Position numbers and translations under genes: made by a program. The notes below the pieces were generated by a model, which made no database searches, was not told the DNA's origin, and saw nothing but the letters and a program-made list of their open reading frames with translations. DNA of 64,000 nt from Neoroseomonas alkaliterrae (GTDB lineage: Bacteria; Pseudomonadota; Alphaproteobacteria; Acetobacterales; Acetobacteraceae): the NCBI RefSeq assembly GCF_014199195.1, contig NZ_JACIJE010000013.1:1-64000 (forward strand), in the 5' to 3' direction. This document shows positions 8,281-16,603 of the stretch, piece by piece. How positions within the stretch are numbered: the stretch's first letter is position 1; every line of letters starts with the position of its first letter.

Positions 8281-9297
8281 TCAGTCGGCGCCGGCCGCCT
8301 TGGCCGTGCCGGGCGCATCCGCGCCACGGCCGGAGGCGAGCTCCTTCTCGACCCACAGGTTGTGATGCTGCTTCGCCCAGTTGAGGTCAACCTGCCCGGT
8401 CGTCATGGCGGCGGAGGCGCCCTCCATCCCGATCGTGCCGATGTAGATGTGGGCGAGCATCACCGCGATCATCAGCACCGAGACGATGCTGTGGATCATG
8501 TGGCTGAGCTGCATCCCCGCGATGTCGGTGAACATGAAGGGGAAGACGAGCATGTAGCCGGTGACGGCCACCGCCGCCCCGCCGAGGATGGTGATCCAGA
8601 AGATCCCCTTCTGCCCGGCGTTGAAGCGGCCGCTGTCCGGATGCGCGTTGCCGATCAGCCCGCCGCCGGCCTTGAGCCAGCGGATGTCCGTGCCGTTCGG
8701 GATGTTGTCCTTGATCCAGAGCAGCAGCATCAGCACGAGGCCGAGGGTGAAGGGGAAGGCGAGGAAGTTGTGCGCGTACTTCCCCCACTGGCTGATGGCC
8801 GTGAAGGCCTCCGGCCCCACGATCGGCAGCAGGATGTGCCGCCCGAAGGTCAGGTTCAGCCCCGAGAGCGCGAGGATGATGAAGGTCGAGGCCACCATCC
8901 AGTGGTTCGCGCGCTCGAGCAGGTTGAAGCGCTGGATGGTGCGCCCCGAGGGCCCGCCCTCGATCGGGATGCGGCCCTTGGAGAGGCGGAACAGCACCAG
9001 GATGCCGAGCATCCCGAGCACCGCCACGCCGCCCACCCAGGCGAGCGTCACGTTGTGGAAGTCCCGCCAGGACCGGCCCGCGGGCTGGATCAGGTTCGCC
9101 GCCTGCTGGTCGGGAATGGTGATGCGCCCGGCGACACGCCCGCCCTGGAGCGCCTTGAGCACTTCCAGCTCGTCGGCCACAGGCGGCAGCATCGGCGTCG
9201 GGTTGCCCGGCACGCCGGTGACCTGCGGATTGGTCTGCGCGTGGCCGGCAACCGGCGCGGCCAGGAGCAGCGCGAAGGCGAGGAACAGCGCGCGCAT
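8281..9297 (-). CDS. fdhC: Formate dehydrogenase gamma subunit, cytochrome b556
   Basis: A 338-residue membrane subunit that takes electrons from the iron-sulfur beta subunit and passes them to quinone. It begins with a cleavable signal peptide (hydrophobic, ending GHAQ near 20), then a periplasmic segment of about 90 residues, one helix near 105-125 and the four-helix FdnI-like cytochrome b core. Histidines expected for heme ligation appear in ERANHWMV, KYAHNFLAF and the SHMIHS...LAHIYIG helix. It is larger than E. coli FdnI (217) because of the N-terminal extension common in alphaproteobacterial enzymes. Its ATG shares one base with the beta-subunit stop (TGATG), so translation is coupled. 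Confidence 0.92.
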   Translation of the reverse strand: MRALFLAFALLLAAPVAGHAQTNPQVTGVPGNPTPMLPPVADELEVLKALQGGRVAGRITIPDQQAANLIQPAGRSWRDFHNVTLAWVGGVAVLGMLGILVLFRLSKGRIPIEGGPSGRTIQRFNLLERANHWMVASTFIILALSGLNLTFGRHILLPIVGPEAFTAISQWGKYAHNFLAFPFTLGLVLMLLLWIKDNIPNGTDIRWLKAGGGLIGNAHPDSGRFNAGQKGIFWITILGGAAVAVTGYMLVFPFMFTDIAGMQLSHMIHSIVSVLMIAVMLAHIYIGTIGMEGASAAMTTGQVDLNWAKQHHNLWVEKELASGRGADAPGTAKAAGAD

Positions 9298-9893
9298 CAG
9301 ATCGCCACCGTCTCGCGATAGGCAGTGCGCCAGCCCCAGGCGCCCGAGCCGTAGCCGCGCTTCTGCACGCGCTCGCGGTAGATCTGCGCGATCACCGCGC
9401 CATCGCCGGCCAGCAGCGCCTTGGTCGAGCACATCTCGGCGCAAAGCGGCAGCTTGCCCTCGGCGAGGCGGTTCGAGCCGTACTGGATGTACTCGGCCTG
9501 CGTGTTGTCGGCCTGCGGGCCGCCGGCGCAGTAGGTGCACTTGTCCATCTTGCCCCGGCTGCCGAAATTGCCGACGCGCGGATACTGCGGCGCGCCGAAG
9601 GGGCAGGCGTAGAAGCAGTAGCCGCAGCCGATGCACAGATCCTTGTCGTGCAGCACCACCGCGTCCGCCGTGGTGTAGAAGCACGACACCGGGCACACGG
9701 CGGCGCAGGGCGCATCCGTGCAGTGCATGCAGGCCATGGAGATCGAGCGCTCGCCCGGCTTGCCGTCGTTGATGGTGACGACGCGCCGGCGGTTGATGCC
9801 CCAGGGCACCTCGTGCTCGTTCTTGCAGGCGGTGACGCAGGCGTTGCACTCGATGCAACGCTCGGCGTCGAGAAGGAACTTCATGCGGGCCAT
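9297..9893 (-). CDS. fdhB: Formate dehydrogenase iron-sulfur (beta) subunit
   Basis: A 198-residue ferredoxin-like subunit carrying sixteen cysteines in four [4Fe-4S] motifs: CIECNACVTAC, CMHCTDAPCAAVCP, CIGCGYCFYACP, and the split CTYC ... LCAEMC. It wires the molybdenum site of the alpha subunit to the heme of the gamma subunit on the periplasmic side. It lacks a signal peptide, consistent with co-export with the Tat-targeted alpha subunit, and lacks the C-terminal transmembrane anchor found in E. coli FdnH (294 residues), so it must be held by gamma alone. Fifteen bases separate it from the alpha gene. Confidence 0.93.
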   Translation of the reverse strand: MARMKFLLDAERCIECNACVTACKNEHEVPWGINRRRVVTINDGKPGERSISMACMHCTDAPCAAVCPVSCFYTTADAVVLHDKDLCIGCGYCFYACPFGAPQYPRVGNFGSRGKMDKCTYCAGGPQADNTQAEYIQYGSNRLAEGKLPLCAEMCSTKALLAGDGAVIAQIYRERVQKRGYGSGAWGWRTAYRETVAI

Positions 9894-9908
9894 CTTCGTG
9901 GTCCTCCC

Positions 9909-12848
9909 TTACGCCGCCGCACGGATCTGGCAGAGCGTGACCTTCGTCTCCTGCATGAAGGTCACGGGGTCGTAGCCGTAGGTCGTCACGGCATTGACGG
10001 ATTCGCCGAGCACGATCGGGTCGGTACCCTGCGGGTACTTGCCGCGCTGGTCCTCCTGCATGAACCAGCCGGCGAAGTGGAAGGGCATCCAGGCCACGCC
10101 GGGCCCCACGCGCTCGGTGACCAGGGCCTTCATGCGGGTCCACTTGCCTTCCGGCATCTCGGGCCCGCGCACCTGCACCCACTGGCCGTCGCGGATGTTC
10201 CGCGCGGCGGCGTCACGCGGGTTGATCTCGATGAACATGTCCTGCTGCAGCTCGGCGAGCCACTTGTTCGAACGCGTCTCCTCGCCGCCGCCCTCATACT
10301 CCACGAGCCGGCCGGAGGAGAGGATGATCGGATAGTTCGGCGCCACCTGCGCCATCCGGTTCTGGATGGACTGGCCGAGATGCGGCAGGCGGAAGCCGCG
10401 CCGGTCGGGCAGCGTCGGATACTGCGCGATCAGGTCGGTGCGCGGCGTGTAGATCGGCTCGCGGTGCACCGGGATCGGGTCGGGCAGGTTCCACGCATTC
10501 GCCCGCGCCTTGGCGTTGCCGTAGGCCATCACGCCGTGCTCCATGGTCACGCGAATGATGCCCATGGAAAGGTCGGTCGCCCAGGAGGCGGTGCCGCCCT
10601 GCCGGGCGATGGAGGCCTTCTCCTCCTCCGTCAGTTCGGCATCCCAGCCGAGGCGCGCCATCACCGCGGTCGTGAACTCGGGATAGCCGTCGGTCAGTTC
10701 GGATCCCTTGGAGTAGGAGCCTTCCGCGAGCAGCGAGACGCCGTTGCGCTCCACGCCGAAGCGCGCGCGGAAGGTGCCGCCGCCCTCCTTCACATGGAGG
10801 TTGGTGTTGTAGAGGATGTGCGTGCCCGGATGGCGCCATTCCGGCTTGCCCCAGCAGGGCCAGGGCAGGCCGTAGAAGTCGCCGCGGATCTCGGCCGGCG
10901 CATCCTCCTTTGCGCGCAGCGTGACCAGGTCGAACTTGTCCTGGTGCTGCATGTGCAGCTTCAGCCGCTCCGGGGACTGGCCGGTGTAGCCGGTGCTGAT
11001 CGCGCCGCGGTTGATCTCGCGCAGGATGCTCTCGGCGGTCGGCTCGTTGTTGCGGATCTCGTAGTTCTTGAAGATCTCGGCCTGGAAGCGGATCGGCATG
11101 TTCCGCCGCTCCGCCGCGCGGTCGAGCGCGCCGGCGAGCTGGTAGAGCGCGAAGTAGTCCGACTTGGATTCGAAGATCGGCTCGACGATCTTCTCGCCCC
11201 ACTGCACCGAGCGGTTCGAGGCCGTCCGGCTGCCGCTGCATTCGAACTGCGTGCAGATCGGCAGCAGGTAGGTGTTGTCCCGCCGGCCCGAGAGCACGGC
11301 GAAGGTGGTCGGGTGCGGGTCGGCCACCACCAGCAGGTCGAGCTTCTCGAGGCCCTTCACCGCCTCGGGCATGCGCGTGACGGTGTTGCCGCCATGGCCG
11401 AACACCATCATGGCCTTGAAGTTGTCGCGCTGCGCGAGGCCGGTCTGCGCGTTCACCGGCATCGTCGCCGCGTCGAAGTAGCGGGTGGTCGGAATGCCCG
11501 GCGTGGTCATCATCTGCGGGCTGTCGAAGCGCGCGACCATGCTCTCGTAGGAGACGTTCCAGACGCGCGACCAGTGCCGCCACGCGTTCTCATCGAGGCC
11601 GTAATAGGCCGGCAGGGTCGTCACATCGAGGCCGAAATCCGTCGCACCCTGCACGTTGCAGTGGCCGCGGAAGATGTTCGCCCCATTGCCCTCGCCGCCG
11701 ACATTGCCGGTGGCGAGCAGCAGGATCGAGAAGGCACGGACATTCGCCGTGCCGACCGTCTTCTGCGTGGCGCCCATGCACCAGATCAGCGTCGCCGGCT
11801 TCTCCTTGGCGAACATCTCCGCCACCTTGCGGAGCTGCGCGCCGGGCACGCCGGTCACGCGCTCGACCTCGGCCGGGTTCCACTTCGCGACCTCGGCGCG
11901 GACATCGTCCATGCCGTAGACGCGGCTCCGGATGAACTCCTTGTCCTCCCAGCCGTTCTCGAAGATGTGCCAGAGCATGCCCCAGATGACGGGGATGTCG
12001 GTGCCCGGGCGGATGCGCACGTATTCGGTCGCGTGGGCGGCCGTGCGCGTGAATCGCGGGTCGATGACGATCATGTTGGCGCGGTTCTGCTCCTTGCCGC
12101 TGAGCACGTGCTGCAGCGACACGGGATGCGCCTCCGCCGGATTCCCGCCCATGATGATCATGGTCTTGGAATTGCGGATGTCGTTGTAGGAATTGGTCTG
12201 CGCGCCGTAGCCCCAGGTGTTCGCGACCCCCGCCACCGTCGTCGAGTGGCAGATGCGCGCCTGGTGGTCCACGTTGTTGGTGCCCCAGAAGGCGGCGTAC
12301 TTGCGGTAGAGATACGCACCCTCGTTGGAGAACTTGGCGCTGCCCAGCCAGAACACGGAATCGGGGCCGGAGGCCTGGCGGATCGCCATCAGCTTGTCGG
12401 CGATCTCGTTCAGCGCGGTCTCCCAGGTCAGGCGCTGCCACTGGCCGTTGACCAGCTTCATCGGATACTTGATGCGCCGGTCGCCGTGCACGAGCTCGCG
12501 CACCGCCGCACCCTTGGCGCAATGCGTGCCGCGGTTGATCGGGCTTTCCCAGGTCGGCTCCTGGCCCACCCAGACGCCGTTCTGGACCTCGGCCGTGACG
12601 GTGCAGCCGACCGAGCAATGGGTGCAGATGTTCTTGATGCGCCGCACCGGCTGCTGATGGTCCATCGGCCCGGCGGCGGCCGGGCGGACGGTGGTCAGCG
12701 GGATGGCGCCGAGCGCCGACAGCCCGACGCCCGTAACACCCGCCTGCTTGAGGAAGGCGCGGCGGTCGAGCCCGCCCGAGGACAGCCCGGCATAGGCCGC
12801 GGCCAGGCGCTGGCGGCCGGCGCGCGCTTCGGAACGCTTGATCAGCAT
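9909..12848 (-). CDS. fdhA: Formate dehydrogenase alpha subunit, Tat-exported, Cys type
   Basis: The 979-residue catalytic subunit, oxidising formate to CO2 at a bis-MGD molybdenum or tungsten site. It carries a Tat signal (DRRAFLK at 28-34, hydrophobic stretch to about 58), a [4Fe-4S] site (Cys75, Cys78, Cys82, Cys110) and the active-site pair Cys200-His201 (ARICHS). The metal ligand is Cys, not selenocysteine, so no SECIS element is needed. The length and single-chain layout match periplasmic FdnG/Fdo-type enzymes rather than the cytosolic NAD-linked form, and no diaphorase genes are nearby. It sits in an operon with a TorD chaperone and a small Tat protein upstream and beta and gamma downstream. 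fdhD, needed for sulfur transfer, is not in the window. Confidence 0.95.
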   Translation of the reverse strand: MLIKRSEARAGRQRLAAAYAGLSSGGLDRRAFLKQAGVTGVGLSALGAIPLTTVRPAAAGPMDHQQPVRRIKNICTHCSVGCTVTAEVQNGVWVGQEPTWESPINRGTHCAKGAAVRELVHGDRRIKYPMKLVNGQWQRLTWETALNEIADKLMAIRQASGPDSVFWLGSAKFSNEGAYLYRKYAAFWGTNNVDHQARICHSTTVAGVANTWGYGAQTNSYNDIRNSKTMIIMGGNPAEAHPVSLQHVLSGKEQNRANMIVIDPRFTRTAAHATEYVRIRPGTDIPVIWGMLWHIFENGWEDKEFIRSRVYGMDDVRAEVAKWNPAEVERVTGVPGAQLRKVAEMFAKEKPATLIWCMGATQKTVGTANVRAFSILLLATGNVGGEGNGANIFRGHCNVQGATDFGLDVTTLPAYYGLDENAWRHWSRVWNVSYESMVARFDSPQMMTTPGIPTTRYFDAATMPVNAQTGLAQRDNFKAMMVFGHGGNTVTRMPEAVKGLEKLDLLVVADPHPTTFAVLSGRRDNTYLLPICTQFECSGSRTASNRSVQWGEKIVEPIFESKSDYFALYQLAGALDRAAERRNMPIRFQAEIFKNYEIRNNEPTAESILREINRGAISTGYTGQSPERLKLHMQHQDKFDLVTLRAKEDAPAEIRGDFYGLPWPCWGKPEWRHPGTHILYNTNLHVKEGGGTFRARFGVERNGVSLLAEGSYSKGSELTDGYPEFTTAVMARLGWDAELTEEEKASIARQGGTASWATDLSMGIIRVTMEHGVMAYGNAKARANAWNLPDPIPVHREPIYTPRTDLIAQYPTLPDRRGFRLPHLGQSIQNRMAQVAPNYPIILSSGRLVEYEGGGEETRSNKWLAELQQDMFIEINPRDAAARNIRDGQWVQVRGPEMPEGKWTRMKALVTERVGPGVAWMPFHFAGWFMQEDQRGKYPQGTDPIVLGESVNAVTTYGYDPVTFMQETKVTLCQIRAAA

Positions 12849-12872
12849 GGGGTTTGCCTCCCTCTTGTCTCG

Positions 12873-13109
12873 TCAGCCGCCGTAGCGGTTGGTGCGGTAG
12901 AAGGCCTGCACATGCGCGCTGTTGGCCTGGTAGCGCGCCTTCAGGCGATCGGCCTCGTTCTCCTTGCGCGCCGTCCCGGCCGGCACGGAATCCGCGCGGA
13001 TCGGACCGGCTGCTTCCGCCACGCCGGCCGCGGCGGCGGCCGCGCCCCCGATCCCGAGCGCCTTCAGGAACCCTCGACGTTCAGCCACCTGCTTGTCCCT
13101 CGTGCTCAT
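12873..13109 (-). CDS. Small formate-dehydrogenase-region Tat protein
   Basis: A 78-residue protein with a twin-arginine signal (AERRGFLKALG, residues 9-19), an Ala/Gly-rich hydrophobic core and a short basic tail ending in RTNRYGG. It matches the small proteins described as formate dehydrogenase region Tat targets, found just upstream of the alpha subunit in many proteobacteria. No cofactor motif is visible. It lies 22 bases after torD and 24 before fdhA, so it is co-expressed with them. It may be a small periplasmic accessory or help coordinate Tat export; the actual role is not known to me. Confidence 0.85.
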   Translation of the reverse strand: MSTRDKQVAERRGFLKALGIGGAAAAAAGVAEAAGPIRADSVPAGTARKENEADRLKARYQANSAHVQAFYRTNRYGG

Positions 13110-13131
13110 GGTCCGTGCCTCCCGGCCTCGC

Positions 13132-13734
13132 TCATTCCGGCAGCCCGAGGGCTGCCTGCTCGATCTCGATCACGATGCGCCCCAGCGCGCCCACGGCGCG
13201 GTAGAAGCGCGCGGCCTCCGCCTTCTCAAGGTCGGCGAAGAAGCGGCCGGCCCAGGGGCGCAGATGCCGCTGGAAGAAGGTCTCCGCCTCGGCCGCGCCG
13301 CCCGCGAAGCCGCCGGAAAGCAGCCCCGCATAGACCTCGCATTCCGAGGCGATGTGGTCCTCCGGCTCCGCCACGCCGGCGGCGCGCTCCAGACCGAGGC
13401 GCAGCATGTCGCCGCGCAGCTCCGCCAGGGGCCGTTCGTGCAGGAAGCCGGTCAGGTAGTAGGATGCGTAAGGAAGAAGCTCGCCGCGGCCGAGACCGAT
13501 GAAGAGGTCGTGGTATTCGCGCTCGACGGCGACGGGATCGGTGGCGGCAGCGGCGGCGGCGAGGCCGCGATAGGCCTCTCCCAGCGGCGTGGGCTCGCCG
13601 CGAAGGCCCGCCAGCGCCGAGAGCAGCCCGGCATCCGGCGCGGCGATCATCAGACGCCCGAGCAGCGCGAAAAGCCGCGCCCGCTCGGTCGTCAGCACGT
13701 CCGCCCTGCTGTCTGCCGTGCCCTGCCCGGACAT
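13132..13734 (-). CDS. TorD-family molybdoenzyme maturation chaperone
   Basis: A 200-residue all-helical cytosolic protein of the TorD/DmsD family. Such chaperones bind the Tat signal of a molybdoenzyme and hold it until its cofactor is inserted. Supporting features are the N-terminal LFALLGRLMIAAPD helix, the YASYYLTGFLHERPL segment near 100-115 and the EPEDHIASECEVYAGLL segment near 125-140, which matches the conserved ExEPxDHI-type region. It is the first gene of the core formate dehydrogenase operon, with GAGG seven bases before the ATG, so FdhA is its obvious client. Confidence 0.88.
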   Translation of the reverse strand: MSGQGTADSRADVLTTERARLFALLGRLMIAAPDAGLLSALAGLRGEPTPLGEAYRGLAAAAAATDPVAVEREYHDLFIGLGRGELLPYASYYLTGFLHERPLAELRGDMLRLGLERAAGVAEPEDHIASECEVYAGLLSGGFAGGAAEAETFFQRHLRPWAGRFFADLEKAEAARFYRAVGALGRIVIEIEQAALGLPE

Positions 13735-13770
13735 CTTCAGACCTCGTCCCCGCTCCCCGAAAACCCGATC

Positions 13771-13800
13771 AATCTACTCCGGATCGTGCCCCCGCCGCAA
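13771..13800 (-). promoter_or_regulatory. Candidate promoter of the core formate dehydrogenase operon
   Basis: On the minus strand TTGCGG (13800-13795) is followed after 18 bases by TAGATT (13776-13771), about 37 bases before the torD ATG. The local sequence is clearly more AT-rich than its surroundings. The match to a sigma-70-type promoter is moderate (three of six and four of six positions). Confidence 0.35.
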
Positions 13801-13840
13801 TGCATTGGAGTCGTTGTTCTTTCAGCGGAACCGGCTTGTT

Positions 13841-13859
13841 GTTGCGAATGCTTCGCAAC
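13841..13859. repeat. 8-bp inverted repeat upstream of the formate dehydrogenase operon
   Basis: GTTGCGAA-TGC-TTCGCAAC is a perfect 8-bp inverted repeat with a 3-base spacer. It lies about 40 bases upstream of the candidate -35 element and 20 bases beyond the end of the DUF3306 gene. It could be an activator or repressor site for the operon; a terminator for the DUF chain is less likely, as there is no T-run on the minus strand. Confidence 0.4.
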
Positions 13860-13879
13860 ATCAAATAGAGGCGCCGTAT

Positions 13880-14512
13880 TCAGGCCGGCATGGCGGAGCC
13901 GTGCCGGCGCGGCGCGGGCGCGGCCGGCCGCTCATCCCCGGGCGCGACCGGCGGCGGCGCGATGGCCTCGGCCGCCGGCGGCTCCGGCTCGGCGGGCGCC
14001 GGAGCGGGCGGCATCTCGGCGCCGGCTGCAACCGCCACCTGCACCGGCCCCTCGGCATCCGGCGCAGGCCGGTCCTCCCGCCGTTCCTCGCCCTCGAGGC
14101 CGAGGATGCGCGCGGCCATGCGCTGCACGTCACCGGGCAGATCGAGGCCGAAGCCCGGCACGCCGTCCGGCGCGTTGAAATCCCAGGCGTAATCCGCCGG
14201 CCCCACGAAGTCGCGGATCGCCGGATCGAGCGACCACGCCTTGCGCAGCGCCGCATGCCGCAGCGCCGCCGGCACGCCCTTGCGCAGGAAGGCGGTGAAG
14301 TCGCTCTCCGCGGTCAGGGACTCGATCGGCGGCAGGGAGGCGGGGTCGAAGGGCGGCTCGGCCGGCTCCGCCCCGGCGGCGGGCGCCGGCGCGGCGGGTG
14401 GCGCCGCTGCGGGCGCGGCGCGCGCCGGCGCCTCCGGCTCGTCGAGCGGTTGCCCGGCCTCGGCGGCGCGCTTGCGGCGCGACCAGCGGGAGAGGAAGCC
14501 GTCCTCGCTCAT
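13880..14512 (-). CDS. DUF3306 protein, formate dehydrogenase accessory
   Basis: A 210-residue protein starting with the typical DUF3306 opening FLSRWSRRK (6-14), an Ala/Pro-rich linker, and a conserved central block (ESDFTAFLRKGVP, AALRKAWSLDPAIRDFVG, YAWDFNAPDGVPGFG, roughly 68-130). The rest is a low-complexity Pro/Ala/Glu tail. DUF3306 and DUF3305 genes occur together beside formate dehydrogenase genes in alpha- and betaproteobacteria; biochemical function is unknown. No signal peptide, helix or metal motif is visible. It is the last gene of a five-gene chain, its ATG overlapping the DUF3305 stop by four bases. Confidence 0.85.
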   Translation of the reverse strand: MSEDGFLSRWSRRKRAAEAGQPLDEPEAPARAAPAAAPPAAPAPAAGAEPAEPPFDPASLPPIESLTAESDFTAFLRKGVPAALRHAALRKAWSLDPAIRDFVGPADYAWDFNAPDGVPGFGLDLPGDVQRMAARILGLEGEERREDRPAPDAEGPVQVAVAAGAEMPPAPAPAEPEPPAAEAIAPPPVAPGDERPAAPAPRRHGSAMPA

Positions 14513-15021
14513 GCCTCCTCCACGCGCGAACGCCGGCCGAGCGCATCGGTGTCGGCGCGGTCGCGCTTGCGCTTGTGGAACTCCCGGACGCGATGGTGCT
14601 CGGCGACGAAACGCTCCACCACCAGCCGCAGCCGCGGCGGCATCGGCAGCGCCTCGAGCAGGTCTGAGCCCGACTCGGCATAGAGCTGCGCCTCGCCCGC
14701 ATCCACCGTGACCGTCTGCAGCGCATAGCCGGGCGCGGCCTCGGTCGGGCGCAGCACCACCCACACGCGCGGCGGCTCCTGCTGGAGGTTGTGGATGTAG
14801 TTGTCGGTGTCGGTCGGATGGAGCGCGACCTCGGCCTGCCCGGCGAGGAAGAGCGTGCGCCCCCCCTCCTCGCGCAGCACGGTCCAGGGCGGCACGTCGG
14901 GGCAGTCCTCGAGCACCTCGCGCGGCTGCCACACATGCTCGGCCCAGGGCGTGACGCCGGGCCGGCGCTCCACCACCACGCCGACCGCGATGCGGACCGT
15001 GCCGGGCACCTCGAGGCTCAT
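14509..15021 (-). CDS. DUF3305 protein, formate dehydrogenase accessory
   Basis: A 170-residue cytosolic protein with the DUF3305 pattern: an opening beta segment (RIAVGVVVERRPGVTPWAEHVWQP), a middle stretch with HPTDTDNYIHNLQ, and an acidic-to-basic C-terminus ending in KRKRDRADT. The family is tied by neighbourhood to formate dehydrogenase and DUF3306; role unknown. It overlaps DUF6352 upstream and DUF3306 downstream by four bases each, implying equimolar production and perhaps a complex. Confidence 0.85.
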   Translation of the reverse strand: MSLEVPGTVRIAVGVVVERRPGVTPWAEHVWQPREVLEDCPDVPPWTVLREEGGRTLFLAGQAEVALHPTDTDNYIHNLQQEPPRVWVVLRPTEAAPGYALQTVTVDAGEAQLYAESGSDLLEALPMPPRLRLVVERFVAEHHRVREFHKRKRDRADTDALGRRSRVEEA

Positions 15022-16058
15022 GCCGCCGCCTCGCGCGCCATCAGCGGCAGGCCGGCCGGCAGGTTCTGCGGCTTCATCCGCACGCGGTTCGCCGCATCCA
15101 TCGCCAGCGCGAGATAGACCGGCCGCCCGGCCACCCGGGGCAGGACGCGCGCGGCGTCGCGGAACTCCAGCACGCCGAGCCAGAGGATGCGCGCGAGGCG
15201 CTCCTGCCGCACCTTCCGGCCATGCCAGAGATCGTTGGCGATCGCGGTGGCCTCGGCATCCAGGCCGACATGCCAGGTCCAGTCGCGGTCCTCGATCACC
15301 GGCACGGCGCGGATCGCCACCTCCTCGCCCAGCATGTGGCGGATGAAGCGTTCCAGCATGCGGGCGATGCCGCGCGCGCCCTCCCGCCCCTCGGCGATGT
15401 CGAGGGCGAAGTCGTGCGCGTCCGACCGGCCGTGATAGAGATGGGCATTGGCCTCGTTCAGCACGTCGAGCTCGACCTCGCGCGGCGGCGCGCCGGCCTC
15501 CACGAGCAACTGGCCGAGCGCGCCGAAGCCGCCGTCCCGGCCGCGCATCTCCACGACCTCCTCGTCGGCGAGCAGCGTCGCGCCCTGGTGGATGCCCGCG
15601 CGCTGGGTGCGGTAGAGCAGCTCGCCCGCGCGCAGCACGAAGGGATCGCCCTCGCCTTCCAGCGCGGCGCGCGCCACGAGATGCGTCAGCATCTGCAGCA
15701 GGATGGGCGGGATGCCCGCGACACCCTCCCGGTAGAGGGCGAGCCAGGCGGCCTCCAGCGAGGGCTGCGCCATCACGCGGTCGCGGAAGCCGAGGAAGTG
15801 GCGGAAGTTCTCCCGCGCGTCGGCATCCGCCAGCGCGGCGATGCGCGCCGCCTCCACCGGCTGCTCCGGCTCGGCCATCAGCGCGGCGTGCAGGGCGCGC
15901 TCGGCCGCGCAGGCCTCCTCGGGCGGCACCAGTTCGGGCCGGGCGAGGAAGGCGCGCCAGAGATCCGGCGTGGCGGCGAGCCGCCCGTGCTCGTCGAGGT
16001 CGCAGAGATGGTGGCCGGAGGCGACCCAGAAATCGCCGGGGGCGAGAAGGCCGCTCAT
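15018..16058 (-). CDS. DUF6352 protein, formate dehydrogenase cluster
   Basis: A 346-residue protein beginning DFWVASGHHLCDLDEHGRL, matching the DUF6352 family found in alphaproteobacterial formate dehydrogenase clusters. It is mostly helical and hydrophilic, with no signal peptide or transmembrane helix; a segment near 220-240 (LNEANAHLYHGRSDAHDFALD) is rich in His and acidic residues and could hold a metal, which is only an impression. Both ends overlap neighbours by ATGA. Function is unknown; an assembly or quality-control role is suggested by context alone. Confidence 0.7.
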   Translation of the reverse strand: MSGLLAPGDFWVASGHHLCDLDEHGRLAATPDLWRAFLARPELVPPEEACAAERALHAALMAEPEQPVEAARIAALADADARENFRHFLGFRDRVMAQPSLEAAWLALYREGVAGIPPILLQMLTHLVARAALEGEGDPFVLRAGELLYRTQRAGIHQGATLLADEEVVEMRGRDGGFGALGQLLVEAGAPPREVELDVLNEANAHLYHGRSDAHDFALDIAEGREGARGIARMLERFIRHMLGEEVAIRAVPVIEDRDWTWHVGLDAEATAIANDLWHGRKVRQERLARILWLGVLEFRDAARVLPRVAGRPVYLALAMDAANRVRMKPQNLPAGLPLMAREAAA

Positions 16059-16603
16059 CGCGCATTCCTCGCCATCCGCGCGAGGTCGGGGCGCAGCGGC
16101 GGCTCCTCCTCGCCCTCCACCGCCACCGCGGCGAAGACGGGCAGGCTCTCGAAGGCGCGGTGCTCCCGCGGGCGTTCGTGCAGGGTGCGGAAACGCTCGC
16201 GCACGGCGCCATCCTCCAGGCTGCGGCTCAGCGCGACCAGCGTGCCGGGGGGGTGTTCGCAGAGGGATTCGGCGAAGGCGACCTCCTCCTGCGCCGCCGC
16301 GCGCGCCGCCGCCTCGTCCGGGGCGCCGTAGGCGGCGCGCAGATGGGCGGCGAGGGCGGCCACCGCCTCCTCCCGCTGCGCCGGCGTCGCGCTCGCCACC
16401 TGCACCAGCGTGGACCAGCCGAAGGAGGACAGGCCGAGGAAGCCGGCGCGGAAGGCCTGGCGCCGCTTGCCCTCCAGCCTCTCCACCTCCTCGTCCCAGA
16501 AGCAGAAGCCGCCGGGCACGGCCCATTCCCCGGGCTCGGCCGCGCGCGGGAAGACCAGCGCGTCCGAGGGGTCGAGCCGGATGGTGCGCAACAGCCGCGT
16601 CAT
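16055..16603 (-). CDS. DUF6505 protein, formate dehydrogenase cluster
   Basis: A 182-residue cytosolic protein that I assign to DUF6505 from its opening (LLRTIRLDPSDALVF) followed by GEWAVPGGFCFWDEE and a conserved GFLGLSSFGWSTLVQV block near 70. No catalytic motif is recognisable. It is the second gene of the chain, overlapping the DUF4444 gene upstream and the DUF6352 gene downstream by four bases. It appears in genomes with the same set of neighbours, so a joint role with the formate dehydrogenase is inferred. Confidence 0.65.
   Translation of the reverse strand: MTRLLRTIRLDPSDALVFPRAAEPGEWAVPGGFCFWDEEVERLEGKRRQAFRAGFLGLSSFGWSTLVQVASATPAQREEAVAALAAHLRAAYGAPDEAAARAAAQEEVAFAESLCEHPPGTLVALSRSLEDGAVRERFRTLHERPREHRAFESLPVFAAVAVEGEEEPPLRPDLARMARNAR

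Noticed and set aside
9909-12848. A selenocysteine-type formate dehydrogenase
   Set aside because: The active-site codon is Cys (ARICHS) and there is no in-frame TGA, so no selenocysteine is used.
9648-13502. A 1284-codon open frame on the plus strand, antisense to the formate dehydrogenase genes
   Set aside because: Its translation is Arg/His/Ala-rich with no domain, and the opposite strand carries clear FdhA and FdhB motifs. Long antisense frames are expected at this GC content.
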